NCBI GenBank assembly: GCA_944368215.1
Contig: CALVWX010000004.1
Location: 35,512 to 99,511, forward strand
Length of the DNA: 64,000 nt
Source: an uncultured Clostridia bacterium
GTDB lineage: Bacteria > Bacillota > Clostridia > Christensenellales > Borkfalkiaceae
Reading direction: 5' to 3'
Shown here: piece by piece, positions 57,963 to 64,000 of the stretch
Position numbering within the stretch: position 1 is the first letter of the stretch
Layout of the letters: every line of letters starts with the position of its first letter
Program-made: the position numbers and the translations under genes
The notes under the pieces: generated by a model
Databases searched by the model: none
Told to the model about the DNA's origin: nothing
The model's input: only the letters and a program-made list of their open reading frames with translations

Positions 57963-59444
57963 ATGGCGAGCGTGGCGGAAAATCTTATTTTGAAACTTAG
58001 AAGGCAGATAAGCAACAAGCTCAATAAGCTGCCCTTACGCTTCTTCGACCGCAACAAGCCGGGCGAAATATTAAGCCGCGTGACGAGCGACCTTGACAAG
58101 GTGTCCGAAACACTGCAGACCGGTCTACTTAAACTCGTCGTTGCGATAGGTACGATAGTCGGTTCGCTCGCGTTCATGTTCTATTACAGCTGGATACTTG
58201 CGCTTATATTCCTCGCATTTATGGCTATCGGCGTGGTAATAACCAAAATCGTTTCCAAAAAGAACTTGAAGGCGGCTTCCGAAAGACAGGAAGCAATCGC
58301 CCGCCTCACCGGTATCGCCGAGGAGTATTACACGGGCAGGGATATAATAAAAGCTTTCAACCATGAAGAAGAAAGCGTGAGCAAGGTATGCAGCGCCGTT
58401 GAAAATGTGCGCATTGCAACGCGCGACGCCGACTTCTTAACAAACGCCGTAAACCCCGCCGTAAGGTTCCTTTCGCGTCTTTCGCAGGCGGTGATACTGC
58501 TTATCGCCGGCTATTGGATGCTGGGCGGCAATATGACGATAGGTATCGTGCAGGCCTACTTCCAGTACCTCAACATGTCTGCTGAGCCCATAACCGAGGC
58601 TTCGTTCATGATAAACTCGATGCAGTCGGCTCTCGCTTCGGCAGAACGCACACTCGAGTTCCTTGATGACGAGGAAGAAATTCCCGACACCACCACCCCC
58701 GTCAATCTCGACAGGGCAGAGGGCAGAATCGCCTTTGAACACGTCAGCTTTGGTTATTCTCCCGATAAAATTCTGATGAAGGACATAAGCTTTACCGCAA
58801 AGCCCGGGCAGAAAATCGCCATTGTCGGCGCGACGGGCGCAGGCAAGACGACGCTTATAAACCTTCTGATGCGCTTCTACGAGGTCAACGGCGGCGCCAT
58901 AACAATCGACGGCATTATCTCCACCGACCTGACGCGCAAGGGGCTGAGGAAAAACTTCGGCATGGTATTGCAGGACACATGGCTGTTCGGCGGCACGATA
59001 GCCAAAAATATTGCCTACGGCAAGCCCGACGCCACAAGAGAAGAAATAATAAAGGCGGCAAAGATGGCTAAGGTCGATTACTTTATCCGCACAATGCCTC
59101 AGGGCTACGACACCGTGATAGAGAACGACGCGAACAACCTTTCGGTAGGTCAAAGACAGCTTTTAACAATCGCAAGGGTGTTCCTGTGCAACCCTCCCGT
59201 GCTCATTCTCGACGAGGCTACGTCCTCTGTCGATACCCGCACCGAAGCGGAAATCGGCAAGGCCATGCAGGAACTGATGAGCGGCAGAACGAGCTTCGTC
59301 ATCGCCCACCGCCTCTCTACAATCCGCGATGCCGACAATATTCTGTTTATGGAAAACGGCGACATAATAGAACAGGGCAACCATACCGAGCTTTTGAAAA
59401 AGGACGGCGCATATGCCGCGCTGTATAACAGTCAGTTTGCCTGA
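57963..59444 (+). CDS. ABC exporter half-transporter, BmrD-like subunit, N-terminally truncated
   Basis: 493 residues from the ATG at 57963 (MASVAENLILKLRRQISNKL). Homologous exporters have about 110-120 more residues before this point (helices 1 and 2). Coding continues backward only to 57936 (AFYLFQSYLMASV), and the properly placed ATG at 57932 (ATGA overlap, GGAGGAGG site) is out of frame, so a deletion joins the start codon to the middle of the gene. The NBD is intact: IVGATGAGKTT, LSVGQRQL (non-canonical signature) and LILDEATSSVD. Probably non-functional as a transporter half. Confidence 0.85.
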   Translation: MASVAENLILKLRRQISNKLNKLPLRFFDRNKPGEILSRVTSDLDKVSETLQTGLLKLVVAIGTIVGSLAFMFYYSWILALIFLAFMAIGVVITKIVSKKNLKAASERQEAIARLTGIAEEYYTGRDIIKAFNHEEESVSKVCSAVENVRIATRDADFLTNAVNPAVRFLSRLSQAVILLIAGYWMLGGNMTIGIVQAYFQYLNMSAEPITEASFMINSMQSALASAERTLEFLDDEEEIPDTTTPVNLDRAEGRIAFEHVSFGYSPDKILMKDISFTAKPGQKIAIVGATGAGKTTLINLLMRFYEVNGGAITIDGIISTDLTRKGLRKNFGMVLQDTWLFGGTIAKNIAYGKPDATREEIIKAAKMAKVDYFIRTMPQGYDTVIENDANNLSVGQRQLLTIARVFLCNPPVLILDEATSSVDTRTEAEIGKAMQELMSGRTSFVIAHRLSTIRDADNILFMENGDIIEQGNHTELLKKDGAYAALYNSQFA

Positions 59445-59539
59445 TATTGTTTGTTTTCAATCGGCCTGACGGGTTGAAATTTTGCAAAACTTTTATAGCT
59501 ATAAAGCCGCCGTAACAATCAGGCGGCTGTAATGATAAG

Positions 59540-59576
59540 GCGGCGGGTGCTTCATACGAAGCACCCGCCGCTTTTT
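59540..59576. terminator. Bidirectional terminator after the ABC genes
   Basis: Perfect 14-bp arms (59540-59553, 59558-59571) with T5 on the plus strand; it also faces the leftward GNAT gene. Confidence 0.85.
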
Positions 59577-59588
59577 CTATGTAAAATT

Positions 59589-60041
59589 TTATAGTTCTTT
59601 CCTCATACATATAGAATCGGGCATATCTTTGTATTGCCCGTAGTTGGGTATTACCTTATAACCGATATTTCTGTAAAGTGCCATCGCGGCAACGAGAAGC
59701 TCACCCGATTCCAAAATCAGATATTTATACCCTGATTTGCTGGCGCGCTCCTCCAACATCGACATAAGTGTTTTGGATATACCTCTGCCGCGGTACTCGT
59801 CTCTAATGAATACACGCTTAACTTCGGCGTTCTCTTCGTCGTATTTTTTAAAACTTGCACAGCCTACGGGCGAATTGCCGTCATAGGCAACAATGACATC
59901 GTGAATATCGTCGAGCTTATTATAAGGGATATATTGCGCCCTGTTCTGCTCGCCGCCGACAAGCTCGTTCAAAAAATCATCCAGCATATGGCACTGCTCG
60001 ATAAAATCATCATTACCGCCGTCTGTATAAATAAATCTCAT
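59589..60041 (-). CDS. GNAT-family N-acetyltransferase
   Basis: 150 residues from the ATG at 60041, behind AAGGAA; the frame start at 60065 has no site. Core GNAT motifs: PVGCASFKKYDEENAEVKRV (strand 4) and the acetyl-CoA loop FIRDEYRGRGISKTLMSMLE (R/Q-x-x-G-x-G/A), then YKYLILESG and ALYRNIGYKVI. Substrate unknown. Promoter at 60081-60109. Base composition is still host-like here, unlike the region to its right. Confidence 0.9.
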   Translation of the reverse strand: MRFIYTDGGNDDFIEQCHMLDDFLNELVGGEQNRAQYIPYNKLDDIHDVIVAYDGNSPVGCASFKKYDEENAEVKRVFIRDEYRGRGISKTLMSMLEERASKSGYKYLILESGELLVAAMALYRNIGYKVIPNYGQYKDMPDSICMRKEL

Positions 60042-60080
60042 ATTGTATTCCTTAAGTGTCAGCAAGTCGTTGTTTGAGAT

Positions 60081-60109
60081 ATTATATCACTATTGAACGG
60101 GCAAATCAA
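60081..60109 (-). promoter_or_regulatory. Promoter of the GNAT gene
   Basis: TTGATT (60104-60109), 17-nt spacer, TATAAT (60081-60086) on the minus strand. Confidence 0.75.
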
Positions 60110-60310
60110 TGGTAGCAATCAAATTACTCGCGAATAAAAAGAGAAAATCCGAACCATTCGCTGGTTATCAGCAAATAATTCGGATTATACCTCTTTGGTG
60201 CACCGAAAAGCCATAAAAAAGAACACAGTAATATTGCAGGTAAATAAACTTGATTATTATTGCCAAGTGGAATTACCGTTGTTGAATTATACTGCTCGGA
60301 ACTAATATCT

Positions 60311-60380
60311 TATCGCTGGCTTGCTTTGCATAGATGGCTGTCATGGCGCTTTACAAATCTGCTTTGACAGCCATTTTGTT
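60311..60380 (-). pseudogene. Decayed fragment of the 65-aa gene at 62808-63005
   Basis: On the minus strand this segment reads AAAATGGCTGTCAAAGCAG and on through ATGACAGCCATCTATGCAAA, closely matching the coding sequence for RLSKRIYKDAMTAVCAEQAS at 62846-62915, with a one-base loss that shifts the frame. The rest of the 546-bp gap (60042-60587) is AT-rich non-coding DNA with one weak hairpin (AATCCGAA and TTCGGATT near 60147 and 60178) and no intact gene. The two copies are direct repeats around the defence pair. Confidence 0.6.
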
Positions 60381-60587
60381 TATACGTTATTCTATGGCTG
60401 AACTTTAAAATTATAGAGTTATATTTTAATTGGAATTAAGCAAGCCAAACTTCAATGATAAAAGCCATTTCTACAACTTACTCTGCTGTTCAGCAAAGTG
60501 AACTATTCAATGTAGCAATAATTTTCTCCATTGTTTCTACAGTAATTGTGCAATAATAAACTATTACGAAAAAAGAGCTGATTTATT

Positions 60588-61427
60588 TCATACAATTTTT
60601 AGATTTTTTTCAATTTGATAATTTAAAAGATTTTTGTATAAATCGCTTTCTTTAAAATGATTTTTGTGATAACCCATTCTAATAAAAGAAGAAAATTCGT
60701 CTGCATTAAGACATGTAATACTTCTAGTGTGAGGATATAGGTTTTTTAATTCTTTAAGCATTCCTTTACAAAAATCATGTCCGTTTGTATATTTTAAAAG
60801 ATTTTTCTCTGCTAATTCTTTAACCTCTGATTCGACTAAAAAAATTCTATTATCATCAAGTTTATTAGTTCGATTTTTTAAATTAATTAATGTTATTATA
60901 CGGGATAAATCACTATGATTAACAATTATTTCGTTTAATGGGACTTCTTCAAATGAAATTCCCCAACACAATTCTTCATTCAATTTTCTGATTATAGAAA
61001 AATAAAACAACTTATCCAGTACACGCTTTCTTAATTTGGTAATATCTAGCCAATTAGAAGTAATTTGAAACATTGTATATGATAATGAATCATCATTGCT
61101 CGCAATCATCATTTCCGCATTACAGTAATCGCAGTAGAATAACCTTGGTATATTTTGTGTTTCGTAATCTCTATCAGCTATGCCGATAACTCGATAATCT
61201 GATGTGAATTTACTTAAAATATTTTTTATTCCAGGTTTTCCTCCATAGGATTCAAAAAGGTATGTATTTTCGTTGTTAATTAATGAGACGAACAGCTTTA
61301 TATCTTCAATGCCCTCAAGCAATATCATAGTTGCGTATTTATTCTTTGGTACACTCAGTAAAAGCCTAATTTCGTTTTGTACTGAACTGGCTGTTAAATT
61401 TGTTCTAATAGAATTGGAATTAGTCAT
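60588..61427 (-). CDS. ariB: DUF4435/TOPRIM-like effector of a PARIS-type system (AriB-like)
   Basis: 279 residues from the ATG at 61427, five bases after AGGTGA; a GTG at 61436 is also in frame. Near the N-terminus MILLEGIEDIKLFVSLI and then VIGIADRDYE supply the Glu and DxD of an OLD-type TOPRIM nuclease, as in DUF4435 proteins. In PARIS systems AriB is held by the ATPase AriA and released on sensing a phage anti-restriction protein, then cleaves tRNA. It overlaps ariA by 8 nt. AT-rich codon use shows it is acquired DNA. The PARIS call rests on domain pairing. Confidence 0.75.
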   Translation of the reverse strand: MTNSNSIRTNLTASSVQNEIRLLLSVPKNKYATMILLEGIEDIKLFVSLINNENTYLFESYGGKPGIKNILSKFTSDYRVIGIADRDYETQNIPRLFYCDYCNAEMMIASNDDSLSYTMFQITSNWLDITKLRKRVLDKLFYFSIIRKLNEELCWGISFEEVPLNEIIVNHSDLSRIITLINLKNRTNKLDDNRIFLVESEVKELAEKNLLKYTNGHDFCKGMLKELKNLYPHTRSITCLNADEFSSFIRMGYHKNHFKESDLYKNLLNYQIEKNLKIV

Positions 61428-62742
61428 ATTGCTCACCTAAATCAATAACCAAATCCCAATTATTATCAATGACTTGCGGTGCGTGTGTGGCTACAATTAA
61501 ACTGAGCTCTTCATTTTTCATTTCAATAATTTTTTTAAAATCTTTTAGCAGTTCACGCTGCCATGCAACATGAAGAGAAATTTCAGGCTCATCGATAAGA
61601 AGCGTGAGTTTGTCCTTCACTCCAAAGATTAACTCATAATACAAAACTATTATTTGTTGCTCTCCAGAAGAGAGTTTAGATGTATCAAGTTCAGTGCCAT
61701 CGTCCTTAATAACCGTTAATCCATTTTCATTGGATATAATGATTTTTTTAAAATTTAACTTACTATTTATGATTTCAGTAAATAAATCCAATCTGTTTAT
61801 AAGGTCATCGAAAACTTCTAATTTTTGTTTCGTGTCCTGCAAATATACTCTTAAAGCCTGAGAGTAGGATTCAGTATATTCGGCTGAAGAATATTTTAAT
61901 TCATTTAGTAGCTTATAATCCTGTATTTTTTCTTGTCTAACAAAGATATCCCCTAATTCTTTTAAATAATCTTCTTGAGAAATCCCTGTAGTTGTATTAA
62001 AAAGCCTTTTCGGGAAAGTGCTATCCAATTGAGAAGAAACTTCAGAATATCTTAACACAACATTCTTAATTTCCTCTTTGATTTTTTTGGGAATTTCGTT
62101 AATAACCTCAATAGCTATTTCACGCTTGCGCGAAAAATATCCAGTGTCCTCATCATCTATTTCTTTCCTAAGTAATCGTTGTTCTTTAATAAATTTAATT
62201 GGACCTAATTCTTTTCTAAAGCGTATCAGAAAGTTATTCAAATCTTTATATTGGCTTTGTGACGATTTAGCTTCCTTTGCCTTATCAATATTAAAATACA
62301 CTAATCTGTCCGCTATATTACGTTCATGTTCAAATTGCAAACGCATTTCTCGAACTTCTTCATATGTTAATAATGTATTATCTCTTAAATCTATATAATC
62401 TCTCGGACTAATTCTCTCAATAAAAGGTAGCTCTCTTCTTTTTTCCAGATTTTCCAACACTCTTTTGTTTGGTATTTTTAATACTATTTCGTTAACTATA
62501 AGCTGATTATCGCCTTTCTCAATACGTAATAAATCGCCATTGTTCAATTCTATTTCCAATTTTGAAAAGGAAAATCTGCTAATCTCATACAAATCTTTTT
62601 CTTCAATTGATTCTATAATCTTTAAAATGGTACTTTTACCAAACCCATTTGGTCCTGTAATAATTGTAATACCACTCATATAAAAATTGAGTCTATAATC
62701 AAATTGACCAAACAACTTTTCTATTACAATCGATTTTATCAT
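61420..62742 (-). CDS. ariA: SMC/OLD-like AAA ATPase of a PARIS-type system (AriA-like)
   Basis: 440 residues. Walker A GITIITGPNGFGKSTILKI (about 25-43), a charged helical insert of about 250 residues, the ABC signature KLSSGEQQIIVLYYEL, Walker B KLTLLIDEPEISLHVAW and the His-switch LIVATHAPQVID. Size and architecture fit AriA, which assembles into a cage and senses phage proteins. Own promoter at 62779-62807, with AGAGGAA before the ATG. It could also be another overcoming-lysogenization-defect style ATPase, but the DUF4435 partner favours PARIS. Confidence 0.78.
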   Translation of the reverse strand: MIKSIVIEKLFGQFDYRLNFYMSGITIITGPNGFGKSTILKIIESIEEKDLYEISRFSFSKLEIELNNGDLLRIEKGDNQLIVNEIVLKIPNKRVLENLEKRRELPFIERISPRDYIDLRDNTLLTYEEVREMRLQFEHERNIADRLVYFNIDKAKEAKSSQSQYKDLNNFLIRFRKELGPIKFIKEQRLLRKEIDDEDTGYFSRKREIAIEVINEIPKKIKEEIKNVVLRYSEVSSQLDSTFPKRLFNTTTGISQEDYLKELGDIFVRQEKIQDYKLLNELKYSSAEYTESYSQALRVYLQDTKQKLEVFDDLINRLDLFTEIINSKLNFKKIIISNENGLTVIKDDGTELDTSKLSSGEQQIIVLYYELIFGVKDKLTLLIDEPEISLHVAWQRELLKDFKKIIEMKNEELSLIVATHAPQVIDNNWDLVIDLGEQYD

Positions 62743-62778
62743 ACGTTTTTATGTTCCTCTAAATATTTTCCTATAGGC

Positions 62779-62807
62779 ATTATATCACAAAAGAAGTTGA
62801 ATGACAA
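62779..62807 (-). promoter_or_regulatory. Promoter of the ariAB-like operon
   Basis: TTGTCA (62802-62807), 17-nt spacer, TATAAT (62779-62784) on the minus strand, abutting the stop of the preceding small gene. Confidence 0.8.
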
Positions 62808-63005
62808 TTAAAATCTAAAAATAACTAAATTAATGTCTAACGGCTTGCCACTAGCTTGCTCCGCACAAACGGCTGTCATTGCATCTTTATAGATCCGCTT
62901 TGACAGCCGTTTTGCTTGTTCCTTATTTGGCGACAAATCGGCATATATGTTTTTGCTTTCGTCATTAAAATAGATAATGCTTATTCCTTGCGGGATACTT
63001 TTCAT
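62808..63005 (-). CDS. Small mobile-element protein of unknown function
   Basis: 65 residues from the ATG at 63005, behind TGGAG; the frame extends to 63101 without a better start. The sequence (MKSIPQGISIIYFNDESKNI, then a basic QAKRLSKRIYKDAMTAV) looks like a compact alpha/beta protein. A frameshifted partial copy lies at 60311-60380. No known family recognised. It sits between the sigma-like gene and the defence pair, all leftward. Confidence 0.65.
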   Translation of the reverse strand: MKSIPQGISIIYFNDESKNIYADLSPNKEQAKRLSKRIYKDAMTAVCAEQASGKPLDINLVIFRF

Positions 63006-63151
63006 AATAAATACTCCATAAAGATTTTTGTAGCGACTTGCGACGCAGTGATAATAAAGTAATAGTAGTATTAAATATCCTAAATACATTATATCTCCCA
63101 CCCAAAACCCACCCTGCGGACTATATGATTTATCTTTCTATGTTCCGTGTT

Positions 63152-63213
63152 CCGCAGTGCCAATAGGGTAATAGTAACCTATCGGCACTGCGGGGCGGCT
63201 GTCGCCGCCCCGC
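63152..63213. repeat. Two overlapping hairpins in a 305-bp gap
   Basis: Hairpin A pairs 63152-63167 with 63178-63193 (16 bp, one mismatch). Hairpin B pairs 63190-63199 with 63204-63213 (10 bp, perfect). They share GCGG at 63190-63193, so they cannot both form fully. The rest of 63006-63310 shows no gene. Confidence 0.65.
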
Positions 63214-63310
63214 ATATCGCCTTTTTCTTATACAAAAGTGTTACATGTTACGGGGTGGACTGGTAATACTAAGTCCACCCCCGTCGCCGTTCGTGTGTGG
63301 CGGGTAAATA

Positions 63311-63718
63311 TTATATAAAGCCGCTTAATGCCTTTTTCAGCCGCTTGCGTATCGTTTTCATTTGTTGCGATATTGAAGAATGCGAAACGCCTTGCTGCCG
63401 CGCTATCGTTCGCATAGACAGTTCCTCGTAAAAGACTTTATGTATCAGCTCTCGTCGCTTGTCCGAAAGTGTTGATACCGCTTTTTGTACTCGCTCCGTT
63501 TTCTCTCTCCGTATCACTATCGCCAATGTATCGGCGGTCTTGTCCTCAAAATCTATTCCGTTTTCAATCAGATAGTTTAATGAGATATGCCGCCGCGTTT
63601 CTTTCCAATGGTTGCGCTTTTCCATTTGTACGAGTTGCAAATATAGCAAATAAAATTCTTCCGAAACGCTCACCTCATTCGTAGTACCGTCCGCAAACTT
63701 ATACTTTATAATCTGCAT
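63311..63718 (-). CDS. Sigma-70 region 4-like protein of a mobile element
   Basis: 135 residues; the ATG at 63718 follows GGAGG. The C-terminal half is a region 4 helix-turn-helix: TLSDKRRELIHKVFYEELSM then RTIARQQGVSHSSISQQMKTIRKRL. Such short sigma-like factors are common in integrative elements of Clostridia and control conjugation or excision genes. The N-terminal part has no region 2 and may be a docking domain. Confidence 0.82.
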   Translation of the reverse strand: MQIIKYKFADGTTNEVSVSEEFYLLYLQLVQMEKRNHWKETRRHISLNYLIENGIDFEDKTADTLAIVIRREKTERVQKAVSTLSDKRRELIHKVFYEELSMRTIARQQGVSHSSISQQMKTIRKRLKKALSGFI

Positions 63719-63734
63719 TGTATAATGCCTCCAC

Positions 63735-63785
63735 TTATAAGCACGAGGGCGGCACAGAGGTAAGGTTTTTTATTAAATTTTTCAT
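63735..63785 (-). CDS. Candidate 16-aa leader peptide
   Basis: ATG at 63785 to TAA at 63735 encodes MKNLIKNLTSVPPSCL, with GAGGA about 9 nt upstream, ending 17 nt before the sigma-like gene. Its position suggests translational attenuation, but a chance ORF is possible. Confidence 0.3.
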   Translation of the reverse strand: MKNLIKNLTSVPPSCL

Positions 63786-63853
63786 AAATGTCCGTTCCTC
63801 GATTTTCAGTTTTTGAAAACCGACTGAAACGGACAAATTTCGCAATAAAGAAC

Positions 63854-63963
63854 GCCCGCCAGCCGAGAACTAAATCTCGATCTGACGGGCGCAAAAACAT
63901 ATTAAAAAAGCCCGACAAACTTCTGAACTAAATCAAGAGATTTAGCCCTGAAAATTTGTCGGG
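63854..63963 (-). terminator. Two terminator-like hairpins sharing a loop word
   Basis: On the minus strand, hairpin 1 (63911-63963) joins CCCGACAAA to TTTGTCGGG and is followed by CTTTTTTAATATG, so it ends an upstream gene beyond the window. Hairpin 2 (63854-63890) joins GCCCGTCAG to CTGGCGGGC and is followed by GTTCTTTATT. Both interiors contain GATTTAGTTC. Confidence 0.65.
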
Positions 63964-63964
63964 T

Positions 63965-64000
63965 TCATACTCTTTCGCGGAGAGTTTCAACACCTTGAAC
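63965..64000 (-). CDS. Possible C-terminal tail of a gene entering from beyond the window
   Basis: The minus-strand frame ending at the TGA of 63965-63967 reads VQGVETLRERV before the stop and is immediately followed by a terminator hairpin, as expected for a gene end. Only 11 codons are visible, so no identity can be given. Confidence 0.25.
   Translation of the reverse strand, partial: VQGVETLRERV

Noticed and set aside
63706-63918. A 70-codon minus-strand frame at the right edge
   Set aside because: It overlaps the start of the sigma-like gene and the hairpin region and shows no coding features.
1-64000. CRISPR arrays, tRNA and rRNA genes
   Set aside because: No regularly spaced identical repeats were found, and no cloverleaf with TTCRANY and CCA-type ends or rRNA core sequence was recognised by eye.

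Overview
The window reads as a chromosomal segment of a low-complexity-rich but GC-moderate Gram-positive anaerobe of the class Clostridia (Bacillota). Christensenellales-like lineages would fit, but that placement is inference. Support comes from a T-box leader before ileS, a SpoIIA/Rsb-type partner-switching sigma operon, several signal-peptide lipoproteins, membrane-anchored surface proteins with short basic tails, FeoAB, an IleRS of the long type, and sigma-A promoters with near-perfect TTGACA / 17 nt / TATAAT spacing. I see no rRNA, tRNA, CRISPR array or intact insertion sequence.

Layout. 1-4616: the 3'-truncated reading frame of a giant internally repeated lipoprotein. 4941-9879: a MinD/ParA-like pair, an S41 protease with a small PucR-type HTH gene, and a polytopic membrane protein. 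9880-10444: repeat-rich intergenic DNA. 10445-12202: STAS - kinase-like - sigma - kinase-like operon. 12452-33140: housekeeping block (citrate synthase, RluA, FeoAB, T-box-ileS, tsaD, prfB, secA, adenine deaminase, a type IIA topoisomerase pair), interrupted by three copies of a 115-127 bp dispersed palindromic repeat. 33357-38892: diguanylate cyclase, a surface protein, a second RluA enzyme and an rRNA-type methyltransferase.

39035-46571 is a compact eight-gene tailed-phage module whose order (TerL, small ORF, portal, scaffold, coat, adaptor, propeller-like nozzle, small coiled protein) matches the P22 morphogenesis order. It has no visible integrase, replication, lysis or tail-spike gene. 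It is bordered by two membrane-anchored SH3-like proteins and a small basic protein. 49447-52163 returns to metabolism (malic enzyme, cysK). 52295-55205 is an ECF sigma / anti-sigma pair with a divergent lipoprotein that is a paralogue of the anti-sigma sensor domain; both transcription units carry the same bipartite promoter motif at identical spacing.

55327-59444 is a decaying drug-efflux locus: a doubly deleted MATE remnant behind an attenuator, then a heterodimeric ABC exporter whose two genes carry 5' lesions. The ABC leader contains two tandem copies of a 45-nt structured RNA motif with compensatory base changes, interleaved with two intrinsic terminators. I consider this the best candidate for an unrecognised or newly placed regulatory RNA. 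60.1-64 kb is an AT-rich acquired island with a two-gene AAA ATPase / DUF4435 pair of the PARIS defence type, flanked by degenerate direct repeats, followed by mobile-element genes that run off the window.
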